Below are positions 1-10,793 of a DNA stretch of 64,000 bases, piece by piece. The DNA is taken from contig NZ_CP007585.1 of NCBI RefSeq assembly GCF_000815065.1, positions 714,867 through 778,866 of the forward strand, read 5' to 3'. The notes under the pieces were generated by a model that saw only the letters and a list, made by a program, of their open reading frames with translations, searched no databases and was not told where the DNA came from. This DNA comes from Mesomycoplasma flocculare ATCC 27399. GTDB taxonomy: Bacteria > Bacillota_I > Bacilli_A > Mycoplasmatales > Metamycoplasmataceae. The position numbers and the translations under genes are program-made. Position 1 is the stretch's first letter, and each line of letters begins with the position of its first letter.

Positions 1-718
<718 letters not shown>

Positions 719-733
719 AATAAATAAATATAA

Positions 734-739
734 ATTATA
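734..739 (-). promoter_or_regulatory. -10 box (TATAAT) for leuS
   Basis: A perfect TATAAT on the minus strand about 16 bp upstream of the leuS ATG. No good -35 hexamer is evident, as is common in mycoplasmas. Confidence 0.45.
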
Positions 740-803
740 ATACAAAGCTTAAAAAATAAAAGCGAAATCAACAGTTAAATCTAACTTTTAGTAAAAAGTA
801 GAA

Positions 804-839
804 AAATTTAGGAATTCTTCTATGCAAATTCCTAAATTT
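804..839. repeat. Palindromic element, copy 1
   Basis: Perfect 13-bp inverted repeat around a 10-nt loop (arms 804-816 and 827-839). The core is TTAGGAATT-N10-AATTCCTAA. A second element with the same core and a similar loop lies at 28946-28979. Both sit in gaps between divergent genes, where a terminator is not expected. Function unknown; it could be an operator, a structured 5' leader or a small dispersed repeat. Confidence 0.7.
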
Positions 840-872
840 GAAAGCAAAATACTGAAAAATAAAGGTTTTTTA

Positions 873-881
873 TGTTAGAAT
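873..881 (+). promoter_or_regulatory. Extended -10 promoter for uvrB
   Basis: TGTTAGAAT fits the extended -10 form TGN-TANAAT and lies 24 bp upstream of the GTG at 905. No clear -35 is seen. Confidence 0.45.
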
Positions 882-904
882 TTTTACTATTATTTTTTTA
901 AAAA

Positions 905-2908
905 GTGATTAAATATCAAATGTTTGTGAAAAAAGAATTTAAAAAATTCAAATTAAATGCAAAATATAAACCAAATGGCGATCAACCTAAAGCGATTAAA
1001 AGTTTGATTGAAGGCATTAAAAGTGGAAAAAAATCACAGATTTTAATGGGGGTAACAGGATCTGGAAAAACTTTTACAATGGCAAATGTAATTGCCCATT
1101 TTAACAAACCAGTAATAATTTTGTCTCATAATAAAACTTTAGCATCGCAATTATATACTGAATTTAAGGAATTTTTCCCGGAAAATCGTGTCGAATTTTA
1201 CATTTCATACTTTGATTTTTATAGACCAGAAGCATATTTGCCAACAAAAGATGTTTATTTAGAAAAAACTAGTAAGACAAATTTTGACCTTGAAACAATG
1301 AGAATGGCGGCCCTAAATGCTTTAATGATGCGAAATGATACAATAGTTATTGCCTCAGTTGCTGCAATTTATGGAACAATTAATCCCGATGAATATCAAG
1401 ATAATTTTTTGGTTTTAGAGATAAATCAAGAAATTAAACCAAGCGAATTAGCTCTAAAACTTGCTAGAATCATGTATGAAAATAACAGTTTAGAACAAAA
1501 ACCTGGTGTTTTTTCTCTTAAAGGTGAAATTTTAGAAATTTTTCCCGCCTGAAATGATACTTTCAAAATTAGAATTGAATTTTTTGGAAACCTGATTGAA
1601 GCGATTAACACCATCCACCCAATTTCAAAAAAAATAATAAAATCCTATAATTCTTATATAATTTATCCTGCCAGCGCTTATAGTGTCAAAAAAAATATCA
1701 TTGACCACGCAATCAAAACTATCAAGGTTGAACTTGAAGAACAACTTGAATTTTTCGAAAAAAATAACAAACTAGTAGAAAAACAAAGACTAAAAGAGCG
1801 AGTAAATAACGATATTGACTCTCTTAGCGAATTTGGAATCTGCTCAGGAATTGAAAATTATGCACGTCACATTGACGGACGTCAAAAAGGAGAAAAACCT
1901 TTTTGTTTGCTTGATTATCTACCAAAAGATGGACTGATTTTTATCGACGAGTCTCATATTATGGTCGCCCAAATTCGCGGAATGTATGAAGGTGATCGTA
2001 GTCGCAAACAAAATCTTGTCGATTTTGGTTTTCGCCTTCCTTCGGCACTTGATAACCGTCCTTTAAAACTAAATGAATTTGAAAAATATTCACAATCTAA
2101 AATTTATGTTTCTGCGACCCCTGCAAATTATGAAATAGATAAAACCAACGGTGAAATTGTATCACAAATTATTAGGCCAACGGGACTAATTGATCCTGAA
2201 ATAATAGTTGAAAAAACTGAAAACCAAATGGAGAAAATTTTCCAACTTTTACTAAAGCAAAAAGAAAAAAATGAACGTAGCCTCATTTTAACAACAACAA
2301 AAAGACTTGCTGAAGAAATTAGTAAGTATTTACAAGAACAAAAGGTACAAAAAGTTTATTATTTACACTCAGAAATGACTACTTTTGAACGCGATGAGGT
2401 AATAATCAAACTCCGAAAAGGAATTTATGATGCAATTGTTGGAATTAACTTACTCCGAGAAGGTGTTGATATTCCTGAAGTGTCGCTAATTTTTGTTCTT
2501 GAAGCTGATTTACCTTCTTTTTTAAGGTCGAAATCCTCACTAATCCAAATTATCGGACGAACCGCCCGAAATGATCACGGAAAAGTGATACTTTTTGCAG
2601 ATAAAATTACTGATGTGATCGCAAAAGTGATTGAAGATAATAAAAACAAAAGGAGAATTCAAATAGAATATAATAAAAAAAATAACATTATCCCAAAAAC
2701 AATAAAAAAACCAATTCCGGAAAGCATCAATCCAAACAGTTTAAACATCAGCAAGATTTTTCGTGAAAAACTGAATAACAAAAAAGAAATGGAATCTTAT
2801 ATCAAAATCTTAGAAAAGGAAATGAAAATTGCTGCTGATGAAAATCGTTTCGAAGAAGCAATTCAAATCCGTGATTTAATCGCAGAAATTAAGTTAAAAA
2901 TAGAATAA
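905..2908 (+). CDS. uvrB: UvrABC excinuclease subunit B
   Basis: DNA-damage helicase/loader of nucleotide excision repair; it works with UvrA and then recruits UvrC. About 667 residues, normal for the family. The P-loop GVTGSGKT is at residues 49-56, Walker B DESH at about 348-351, helicase motif VI GRTARN lies in the C-terminal half, and a UVR motif (UvrC contact) is at the very C-terminus. The start is GTG at 905 or ATG at 920; the latter begins [12 protein letters not shown] and matches the family N-terminus better. In-frame TGA codons after residue 215 encode Trp. The reading frame is intact. Confidence 0.96.
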
Positions 2909-2926
2909 TTTTTTCAAATTTTTATT

Positions 2927-3787
2927 ATGAAATTAGAAATTAAATTGACGAACAAAGTTAAAAATTCATTTTTATCTTTTAGTTTTAAAAATAAAAAAAA
3001 AATAAGAATAAAAATCCCTATTTTTATAGTATTTTTTAGAATAAAAACTTCAAAATATTTAAATTTTCGCTTGAGTGTTAATTTAAAATTGAAATATTTT
3101 AAAAATTTTTTGCTTTGACTTTCAAGTGAAAATTTGATAGCTAAAAATCAGGTTTTTCAAGAAAAAGTTGCCAAAAACAAAGTATTTTGTCTAAAACTTG
3201 CAAATAATTTACACATTTTACTTTGAAAATATGACTTTGAAAAGGCATTAATTTGCATTGAAAATAATGAAGACTTTACAAATTGATTTGATAAAAATTT
3301 CCGTGTTTTTGAGACTGAAATTGAAAAATATTCAAAACTTTTTCTATGCACAACAGATACAGTACCAGGAATTGGGAGTTTTTATGAAAACCTTGATTTT
3401 ATGGCGCTTTTTGCAATCAAAAATCGAGACTTTTCAAAAAAAATTGTGACCTTAGTTGCAAATTTAGGGCAAATAAAACCACTAATTACAAAAAAAAATT
3501 ATCAAAAATTAAAAAAGATTAGCAAAAACTTTTGACCTGGAGCAACTACTTTAATAATTGAGGGTCAATCATTCCGAATTCCAAATCAATTACCACTTTT
3601 AGAAATATTGAAAAAAAACGGACCTGCTTTTGTAACAAGCGCAAATATTTCCAATCAAAAACTACTTAATTTTGTCGCAGCAAGAAAAAAATTTTGGCAA
3701 ATTTGTAAAATTTTCAATTTTCAAGAAGGATCTGGAAAACCTTCGAAAATTTATGATATTGATACAAAAAAATGAATTAGAAAATAA
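2927..3787 (+). CDS. Sua5/YciO/YrdC-family protein, probable threonylcarbamoyl-AMP synthase
   Basis: About 286 residues. The C-terminal ~190 residues carry YrdC/Sua5 signatures: CTTDTVPGIG, FWPGATTLIIEG and PAFVTSANIS. The family makes threonylcarbamoyl-AMP from threonine, bicarbonate and ATP for the t6A37 modification of tRNAs reading ANN codons. The first ~100 residues are Lys/Phe-rich and match nothing I recognise. The catalytic block usually starts near the N-terminus, so either the real start is downstream or this is a lineage-specific extension. It starts 18 bp after uvrB and is probably co-transcribed. Four TGA-Trp codons were followed. Family call is good; the start is uncertain. Confidence 0.82.
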
Positions 3788-3794
3788 AAATAAA

Positions 3795-3816
3795 AAAATC
3801 TCTTAAAAGAGATTTT
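3795..3816. terminator. Hairpin terminator after the tsaC-like gene
   Basis: A 10-bp perfect stem (AAAATCTCTT / AAGAGATTTT) with a 2-nt loop. It follows the stop codon directly and can serve both strands, including the tRNA-Ile read from the other side. Confidence 0.6.
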
Positions 3817-3832
3817 GCAAAATATTTTGATA

Positions 3833-3909
3833 TGGTGGGAACGAATGGGATCGAACCATCGACCTCACGATTATCAGTCGTGTGCTCTAACCATCTGAGC
3901 TACGCTCCC
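3833..3909 (-). tRNA. tRNA-Ile (anticodon GAT)
   Basis: 77 nt with an encoded CCA end. The acceptor stem GGGAGCG pairs with CGTTCCC; the D-arm (GCTC..GAGC), the anticodon stem-loop with GAT and the T-arm GGTTCGATCC are all recognisable. It lies just downstream of rpsI on the same strand. Confidence 0.95.
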
Positions 3910-3970
3910 ATAAATTACTAATTATAATGATTTTTTTAATAATTCACCATAATTATGATACATTTTTTGC

Positions 3971-3986
3971 AAAAAAAAAAAAAAAA
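3971..3986. repeat. A16 homopolymer abutting rpsI
   Basis: Sixteen consecutive A on the plus strand, so a T16 run directly after the rpsI stop codon on the minus strand. It may help transcription end, although no GC stem precedes it. Confidence 0.8.
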
Positions 3987-4385
3987 TTAACGTTTTGAAA
4001 ATTGACGCGCTCTTCTGGCTTTCCGTAACCCAAATTTTTTGCGTTCTTTTGCCCTAGCATCACGAGTTAACATCCCCGCAACTTTTAATTCAGGTCGATA
4101 ATCAGCAGAAACCTTTAACAATGCTCTCGCAATTCCGAGCCTAATAGCTCCAGCTTGCCCTGAAGCCCCGCCACCGTAAGCGTTAACTCTAATATTAAAT
4201 TCTGACATTGTGTTTGTTATTGATAGTGGCTGTAATGCGTCTTTAATTAAAATATCTGATTTTAAATATTCTTTTGCTATTCGGTTGTTAATTTTAAACT
4301 GTCCATCCCCGTGATTCAAAATAACGCGTGCAACTGATGATTTTCTTCTGCCAGTTCCATAATAAGATAATTCTGTTCGATTCAT
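3987..4385 (-). CDS. rpsI: 30S ribosomal protein S9
   Basis: 132 residues, the normal length. It begins with the [14 protein letters not shown] block and ends in the conserved [17 protein letters not shown] tail that reaches the P-site tRNA. It follows rplM by 4 bp, the universal L13-S9 operon order. No internal TGA codons. The frame is intact and the identification secure. Confidence 0.97.
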   Translation of the reverse strand: MNRTELSYYGTGRRKSSVARVILNHGDGQFKINNRIAKEYLKSDILIKDALQPLSITNTMSEFNIRVNAYGGGASGQAGAIRLGIARALLKVSADYRPELKVAGMLTRDARAKERKKFGLRKARRARQFSKR

Positions 4386-4389
4386 TTTG

Positions 4390-4824
4390 TTATTTTACCT
4401 CTAATTTTCCGGGGTTTTGCCCTTGGTGTGGGTGTTCGGTTCCAGGATATACATAAAGATTTTTTCGCTGTTTATCGCCTAATTTTGTATGCGGAATCAT
4501 TCCAAAAATGGCTCTTTCTAACAAAGCGATCGGTTTTTTATCTCTCATCTCACGCGCTGTTCTAATTTTTAGACCTCCAGGATAGCCTGAGTGATTATAA
4601 TATAATTTTTGATCTTCTTTTTTGGCAGTTAACAAAACTTTTTCTGCATTAATAATGATAATTTTATCTCCCATATCAACATGTGGAGTGAAATGAGGAT
4701 AATGTTTTCCACGCAAACGAGAAGCGACAAAAGCAGCCAAACGACCCAGAATTTTTGATTCTGCATCAATTACAAACCATTTTTGCTCGACATCGCCACG
4801 CTTGACAAAAGTTGTCTGTCTCAT
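4390..4824 (-). CDS. rplM: 50S ribosomal protein L13
   Basis: 144 residues. Family motifs present are [19 protein letters not shown] near the N-terminus, [12 protein letters not shown] in the middle, and a C-terminal region [11 protein letters not shown]. It binds 23S rRNA early in 50S assembly. It is first gene of the rplM-rpsI operon, with a -10 box about 110 bp upstream, so the mRNA has a leader of roughly 100 nt. I see no known regulatory fold in that leader. Confidence 0.97.
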   Translation of the reverse strand: MRQTTFVKRGDVEQKWFVIDAESKILGRLAAFVASRLRGKHYPHFTPHVDMGDKIIIINAEKVLLTAKKEDQKLYYNHSGYPGGLKIRTAREMRDKKPIALLERAIFGMIPHTKLGDKQRKNLYVYPGTEHPHQGQNPGKLEVK

Positions 4825-4934
4825 AAATCAGCCTTTCATTTTAATTTTAATCGTGAATGCAAAAAAGCAATTCAATCCTATGATATCAAGGAAGAAATAT
4901 GCAATGAACTAACAGGATACTAGAATGTATTGAA

Positions 4935-4940
4935 ATTATA
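4935..4940 (-). promoter_or_regulatory. -10 box (TATAAT) for rplM-rpsI
   Basis: TATAAT on the minus strand about 110 bp upstream of the rplM ATG and downstream of the convergent rsmA end. The -35 region is weak. Confidence 0.4.
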
Positions 4941-4987
4941 CAATATTTTTTTAAATTGAAAAATAAAAAGATTTTATTTTAACTAAT

Positions 4988-5767
4988 TTAACTAAAATTA
5001 TTAAAGTAAAAGTCAGTTAACATTATATAAGTTGCTAAATCAATCTCTTGTGGACGAATGTTCTGCGAAAATTGAAAAAAATTATAAATTTTCTCAATTT
5101 GATCCTTACTTAGAAAAAATTTAAAATTATTATATAAAGTTTTACGTTTAAACTGAAAACACATTTTTGTAAACCAAAAAAACTGCTTGATTTTTTCACA
5201 GTCTAAATTTTCCTTAATTTTGAACAAAACAACAGCAGAATTTACTTTTGGCACCGGAAAAAAAGAAAAAGGAGAAACTCGAAACAACTTTTGGACATCA
5301 GCAACATATTGAGATGCCAACGATAATTTCGAATAAAAACTAGTACTAGTTTGCGCAACTATTCGATTGGCAACTTCATCTTGAACCATAAGGAGAATTT
5401 TACCAAATTTTTCAAAATTATCAAAAATTTTAAACAATATTTTTGAAGTGATATAATAAGGAAGGTTTGCAATAATTATCTGTTTTTCGCTAAAATCAAG
5501 GTTTGCAAGCAAAAAGTCTTCATTAATTATACGAATATTTTTGTTTTCAAATTTTCTCTCAAGAATTGGAATTAAATTTTTATCAACTTCATAACATGTG
5601 ACAAATTTTGCTTTTTTTAGCAAAAATTCTGTTAAAAATCCGGTTCCACAACCAATTTCAATAACATTTTTATCAGAAAAATCAATATTTGTAACAATTT
5701 TTTTTGCTATTTTTTTGTCTTTAAGAAAATTTTGCCCTAAATGTTTCTTAGGAACCAATTTTTGCAT
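4988..5767 (-). CDS. rsmA: 16S rRNA dimethyladenosine transferase (KsgA)
   Basis: 259 residues. It dimethylates two adjacent adenines near the 3' end of 16S rRNA, a late 30S assembly checkpoint. It opens with the family signature [12 protein letters not shown], has the AdoMet-binding loop IEIGCGTG at residues 36-43, and the catalytic NLPYY at 101-105. The start codon is 1 nt from the end of the upstream tatD-like gene, so the two are co-transcribed; tatD-rsmA adjacency is common in Firmicutes and mollicutes. Confidence 0.95.
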   Translation of the reverse strand: MQKLVPKKHLGQNFLKDKKIAKKIVTNIDFSDKNVIEIGCGTGFLTEFLLKKAKFVTCYEVDKNLIPILERKFENKNIRIINEDFLLANLDFSEKQIIIANLPYYITSKILFKIFDNFEKFGKILLMVQDEVANRIVAQTSTSFYSKLSLASQYVADVQKLFRVSPFSFFPVPKVNSAVVLFKIKENLDCEKIKQFFWFTKMCFQFKRKTLYNNFKFFLSKDQIEKIYNFFQFSQNIRPQEIDLATYIMLTDFYFNNFS

Positions 5768-5768
5768 T

Positions 5769-6995
5769 CTACACCTTGAAAATTTTAACTAGATTTTCAT
5801 AAATTATTTCAGAAAGTTCTCGTTTTGTTAAATTTTTTAAATTTGCTATTGTTTGATAGGTTCATTGAATTTGTGTAGAAGCATTTGGCCAGATTTTTCG
5901 GTTGGGTTCTGGGGTTAAATAAGGCGCATCTGTTTCGCATAAAATTTTAGAAACCGGCGTTTCTTTGACTATTTTTCTTAGTTCAACGCTTTTTTTAAAG
6001 GTGATAACTCCTGAATAAGAGAAAAAACAGTTGTTTTTTTCAACCAATTTTTTAAACATTCCATAATCTGTAGAAAAATTATGGAATATGAAATTAATTT
6101 CAGAGAACCTAGTAACTATTTCCAAAATTAATAACATCGCCTTATTTTCGCCTGGTTTATCGCGAATATGCAACATAACTGGGATCTTGTTGTTTTTTGC
6201 TAACTCAATTTGTGCTAAAAGAGATTTTAACTGTATTTCCACAGAAGGGTTGTTTTCATAATAAAAATCCAACCCAACTTCGCCAATTCCAACTACTTTA
6301 TCGTCGATGTGATGCTGTAACAAGAAAAAATCATCTGATTTTTTAACCAAAGTTGGGTGAATTCCGATAATTTTATAAGTTTTTCCGGAATATTTACTAA
6401 TCTGTTCAATTTCTGCTAAATCATTTCAGGATGTTCCGACAACAAAAATAAGTTCAATATTATCTGCCAATCAATTTTTAACTTGCTTTTGGGGATTTTC
6501 GTAATATTTATGAAAAGGATGGCAATGAACATCAATAAATTTGTATTTTTTTAGTGAATCAATTTTAAAAATTGATAAATTTTTATCAAAAGTAGTGGCA
6601 AAATTTTCATAAAATTTAATAAGTTTTATGTTTTGATTAAGAATTTTAACATAAAAAGTTTCTAAATTATAATTTTCTTTTATAAAATCAAGGACAAATT
6701 CACCGACAATATTAATTCAGTTTTCTTCCAAAAATTCACTAAAAAAATACAAGTTTATACAGAAAGTTTGCTCTTTTTGTGAAATGACAAAAAATGCAAA
6801 AATAAAATCATTACCTTTATGTTCGTCAACAATTAAAAATTCATAATTTTTTTCAAAATTTTGATAATAATCAAAATTGCTGATAATAATTTTGCCATTT
6901 TGTGTAACTAAATTTAATTTTAAATTAAATTTTTTTATACTAGCTTGCACTAAAGCTAAATATCTAGGAGAAAATTGCTGAATTTTTAAATACAT
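5769..6995 (-). CDS. TatD-family metal-dependent hydrolase with an N-terminal GNAT-like extension
   Basis: 408 residues in one open frame under code 4. The TatD domain starts at FIDVHCHP (residues 153-160; metal-binding His157 and His159). It continues with [17 protein letters not shown] and [14 protein letters not shown], all typical of TatD nucleases (about 255 residues). The first ~150 residues are extra. They contain [15 protein letters not shown], which resembles the end of GNAT acetyltransferase folds (N-x-x-A-I-x-x-Y-x-x-x-G-F), although the acetyl-CoA loop is not convincing. No Met codon lies between the two parts, so a separate TatD would need a non-standard start. TatD call secure; the GNAT label is a weak resemblance. 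Confidence 0.85.
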
Positions 6996-7107
6996 AGTGA
7001 ATTTTTGGAATTATTAATAACAATTTATTGTAGATTTGTTATACTTTTATTTTGTTATCATAATTATAATTATATTAATTATATATAAAAATGGAGAAAG
7101 TGGAAGG

Positions 7108-8103
7108 ATGAATATTGAATCAAAAAAAAATAATATAATTCTTTTTGGAATGGAAAATTCGCTTGGTTTGGCTAAAAAAATTTCACAAAAAACTGGAATT
7201 CCACTTTCAGGCATCGAAAGAATCGTGTATGCTGACGGTGAGGTTTTACTCAAATCGAAAGAAACAATTAGAAACTCAACTGTTTTTGTAATCGCAAACA
7301 CATCAAGACCTGTCAATGAAAATATTATGGAACTTTTAATTTTCATTGATTCACTAAAACGTGGTTATGCTCGGGAAATTGTAGTAATTCTTTCATATTA
7401 TGGTTATGCAAGGCAAGATCGAAAATCATCAGGAAGGCAGCCAATTACCGCAAAATTAATTGCCAATTTACTTGAAAAAGCCGGTGTAACCAAACTAATT
7501 TTAGTTGATATTCATAACCCAAGTATTCAGGGATTTTTTGATATTTCTGTTGACGAATTGCATGGTCAATATATTCTAGCAAACGAACTCGTAGGAAAAA
7601 ACAAAGATTATATTATCGTAAGTCCCGACCATGGTGGCGCGGTACGCGCACGGATTTTGGCAGAAATTTTGGGAAAGCAAACAAATGTTGCCGTAATTGA
7701 CAAAAGGCGAACCGGAACAAATCAGACTGAAGTTTTAGGGCTTATTGGCGATGTAAGCGGGAAAGATTGTGTAATAATTGACGATATTATCGATACAGGT
7801 GGAACAATAATTAATGCAGCTAATGTTGTTAAGAATAATGGCGCAAAATCCGTGATTCTTGCTGCAACCCATGGTGTTTTTAGTTATGGTTTTGAAAAAT
7901 TCCAAGAAAATCCTAATATTGACAATGTAATAATTACTGACTCAATTGAAAATACAAAACTAGCAGAAAAATTTTCTAAACTTTCAATCACTTCACTTGC
8001 AGAATTTTTGTCCAAAAGTATTTTAGCTTGTATTTTTTCCACCTCAATTACAAGTATTTATGAAGAAACCAAGCAAAAATTAATTGAAAAGAACAGTAAT
8101 TAA
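7108..8103 (+). CDS. prs: Ribose-phosphate pyrophosphokinase
   Basis: 331 residues. It makes PRPP from ribose-5-phosphate and ATP for nucleotide salvage, which matters in mycoplasmas lacking de novo purine synthesis. Visible blocks are YADGEV, SYYGYARQDRKSSGRQPITA, VDIHNPSIQGFFD, SPDHGGAVRA and the PRPP loop VIIDDIIDTGGTI. I chose the ATG at 7108, preceded by GGAAGG, because an upstream in-frame codon at 7036 would add a hydrophobic stretch (IIIIIILII) unlike the family. Confidence 0.96.
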   Translation: MNIESKKNNIILFGMENSLGLAKKISQKTGIPLSGIERIVYADGEVLLKSKETIRNSTVFVIANTSRPVNENIMELLIFIDSLKRGYAREIVVILSYYGYARQDRKSSGRQPITAKLIANLLEKAGVTKLILVDIHNPSIQGFFDISVDELHGQYILANELVGKNKDYIIVSPDHGGAVRARILAEILGKQTNVAVIDKRRTGTNQTEVLGLIGDVSGKDCVIIDDIIDTGGTIINAANVVKNNGAKSVILAATHGVFSYGFEKFQENPNIDNVIITDSIENTKLAEKFSKLSITSLAEFLSKSILACIFSTSITSIYEETKQKLIEKNSN

Positions 8104-8124
8104 AGACTTTTTAAAATTTTAATA

Positions 8125-8736
8125 ATGTATAAACAAAAAACTAAATTATTTGTTAGTGAGACTCAATTTGCAAAACTCGAAAAATATGCAGCTCTTATTG
8201 AATCAAACAATAAAAAATTTAATTTAACAGCATTTTCAGGTAATGTTCTTTGAAAAGAAGGGATTTTTGAGTCAATTTTAACAATGAATTTCATTATTAG
8301 TTTATCTAATAAAAAGAAAAATTCGAAATTGAAAATTTTAGATATTGGGGCTGGCGTAGGGTTTCCCTCAATTCCTTTTTTGATAGCAAACTCAAATATT
8401 GAACTAACCATTTCTGAGTCTATGCAAAAAAGATGCTGATTTTTAAAGGATATTTCTGAAAAATTGGACATTAGATTTAATTTAATTTGCAAACCAGTTC
8501 AAGAAATTAGTAATAAAAATTTTGATATAATAACAGCGCGGGCAGTTGCAAATTTGGAAAAACTTGATAAAATAACAAAAAAAATTCAGTCGCCTGAAAC
8601 ATTTTTAGCTTTTATTAAAGGGCCAAAAATTTTTGATGAAACTAAAAAATGTAGAAATTGTAATTATAAAATTTTTGAACTGGATAATGATTTGAACAAA
8701 ACAATTTTTGTTGCTACTAAAAAAATAAATTTATAG
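8125..8736 (+). CDS. rsmG: 16S rRNA m7G527 methyltransferase (GidB/RsmG)
   Basis: 203 residues, normal size. It methylates a guanine in the 530 loop of 16S rRNA using AdoMet. The AdoMet loop is DIGAGVGFPSIP; upstream is FNLTAFSG (family N-L-T-A) and downstream ITARAVANLEKL (family R-A-V-A). Two TGA codons encode Trp in the first 130 residues. It starts 21 bp after prs and is probably in the same transcript. Confidence 0.92.
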
Positions 8737-8819
8737 GGTTTTTAATTAAACCTTTACGTTATATAAATTAAGACAAAAAACAAAAAATTTTGTTTTAATT
8801 AGCTTTTTTTTAGGAATTT

Positions 8820-8828
8820 TGGTAAAAT
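8820..8828 (+). promoter_or_regulatory. Extended -10 promoter for the lipase lipoprotein
   Basis: TGGTAAAAT matches TGN-TANAAT and lies 41 bp upstream of the ATG at 8870. The same 9-mer class recurs upstream of several other genes here. Confidence 0.45.
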
Positions 8829-8869
8829 TTATCAAAAATAAATGAAAATATGATTTCAAAAGGAAAAAC

Positions 8870-10618
8870 ATGAAGTTCAAAAGAAAAAAATTTTTGAGAC
8901 TAACATCACTAACCCTAGCACCATTTTCTGTTTTTACCGCTCTTATTTCTGCTGGTTGTTTTGCGCAACAAAATTCCTTAATTTCAGAAGTTAATTATTT
9001 AGCACTTGGTGACTCCTTAACAGCCGGTTTTAATCAAGAAACATTCCATGATTTTCAAGGCAAATTAGATAAAGACGGCAATTTAAACGGGCAATCTTAT
9101 CCAGCGTTTTTTGCCCATTTTTTACAAAAACTTAATAAAGATTCCCTAGTTTCTTATAATAATTTAGCTATCTCAGGAACAACAACCGAAAATTGACTGC
9201 ATTTTTTAAACCCAAAAAAATACCCAAAAGGAAAATTATCTGAAAACCCTTTAGCTTCAGGATACACTGGAAATGAAAAAATTAACGAAATAAACTCTGT
9301 TTTTGGCAAATTTGATAAAAGTTCCTACCCTGAATTAATAGAAAAAATTACAAAAGCGAATCTTTTAACAATGTCAGTCGGAGCAAACGACCCTTTTGTT
9401 ATAATCACTAAATTCATCCCATTTTTAGTTGCAGGTACAGAAAGTTATCCTGAAGATATTAAAAAATTGATTGAAAGCGATAAAAATAACCAAACACAAA
9501 TTATTGGAAATTATATAAAATCCGAAGTTAATAAAAAAATTGAAGAATTTAAAACTAATCTTGACAATTTAGTTAAAGAATTAAAAGAAATTAATCCAAA
9601 CCTAAAAATAAATTTTATTGGTTATAATCTCCCAAAGTCAATTTTAGTCCATGTTTTAAAACATCTTTTGTATAACGAGTTTAAAATTGAACTTGAATTT
9701 ATAAAAGATAGCGCTGATAAAATAAATAATATTATTCGCGAAACATCAATGAAAAACGGCGTAAATTATGTTGATGTTTATGATAAAAACCTCTGAAATG
9801 ATAGCGATAAAAAACTTGCAGCAACAGAATTTGATATTCACCCACAAATTCAAGGTTATAAAAAAATTGCTCATCAACTTCTTTTAAAGCTCACTTTAGA
9901 TCCTAATGAAGGTGATGATTCTTCTGAAGTTGATTTTAAAAACACTAAAAATTTTGATGATATACTAGACGGAAAAGCAACTTATTCTAGAATCATTGAT
10001 ATAAATTCGTTTGCTAAATCAAATAAAGAATTCCTTGATAAATTAAATGATAATAAAAAAACTAGTGAATTTATTGAGAGTAAATCTACTTTTGAGACTA
10101 AGCAAGATGAGCTTGTTAAAAACAGCAAAAGTTCTATTAAAGACGTAATTAAAAACTTTTTAGGTTCTGAGCTTTTTAATAGTTTTGATATTAAAAAATA
10201 TCTATTAGAAACCAGCGAACTACTTAAAACTTATGCAAGTTCAATTTTCGATGGCTTTCATCCTTCAGGATCATTTTTAAAAGATTTAGAAAATCTACAA
10301 GAAAAATTCAAACATTATCTAAAAAATCCAAACACACAACTTGTTGATTTTACTATTCAAACACTTGTAAATTACCTTGAAGAAATATCTGCACCAGGTT
10401 CTGAAGAAAAAATAAATATCAACTCAATTCTAACACAGCTCAAAAATAAACTTTTCTCTCTTGTTGACATAAAAAAAGTCTTTGGCGGAAATGGTATTAA
10501 TTATAGCGGAATACTAGGTGGTGGTAAAAAACCAACAGCAACTTCACCAACGCAAACAACAACAGAAAATGAAATAAATAAACCTAACAAGGCAACACAA
10601 GCAAATACTTCTCGCTAG
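8870..10618 (+). CDS. GDSL/SGNH-type lipase-esterase lipoprotein
   Basis: 582 residues. The N-terminus is a lipoprotein signal peptide with lipobox LISAGC (Cys at about residue 30), so the enzyme is displayed on the cell surface. The SGNH hydrolase blocks are present: GDSLTAG with the nucleophile Ser, a Gly/Asn stretch around NLAISGTTTEN, SVGANDP (block III Asn) and DIHPQIQGY (block V Asp-x-x-His). After the ~330-residue catalytic domain there is a ~230-residue charged extension ending in a low-complexity Thr/Asn tail. Such enzymes cleave host lipids or acyl esters; the true substrate is unknown. It stands alone, with its own promoter and a strong terminator. Confidence 0.85.
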
Positions 10619-10648
10619 TGAAAACTAATTAATTTTTTCTAGAATCAC

Positions 10649-10683
10649 AAAAAAACCTAAACTAATTTAGTTTAGGTTTTTTT
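10649..10683 (+). terminator. Strong hairpin terminator after the lipase gene
   Basis: Stem AAAAAAACCTAAACT pairs with AGTTTAGGTTTTTTT around a short AT loop and ends in T7. It lies 30 bp after the stop codon. Confidence 0.8.
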
Positions 10684-10754
10684 GTATAAAAACAACAATT
10701 TAGCATCAAAAACTAAAAAACGTTGTTTTTTATAGACTTTTTTTAAAATTTTAT

Positions 10755-10760
10755 TATAAT
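10755..10760 (+). promoter_or_regulatory. -10 box (TATAAT) for smc
   Basis: TATAAT 33 bp upstream of the smc ATG. TAGACT at 10733 is a passable -35 with a 16-nt spacer. Confidence 0.45.
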
Positions 10761-10793
10761 AGTAATGAAATTTAAATATTTTATTTTTAGATT

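Noticed and set aside
7036..7107. Longer prs with an N-terminal hydrophobic segment
   Set aside because: The stretch is isoleucine-rich noise from AT-rich DNA, while the ATG at 7108 has a good ribosome site and the family N-terminus.
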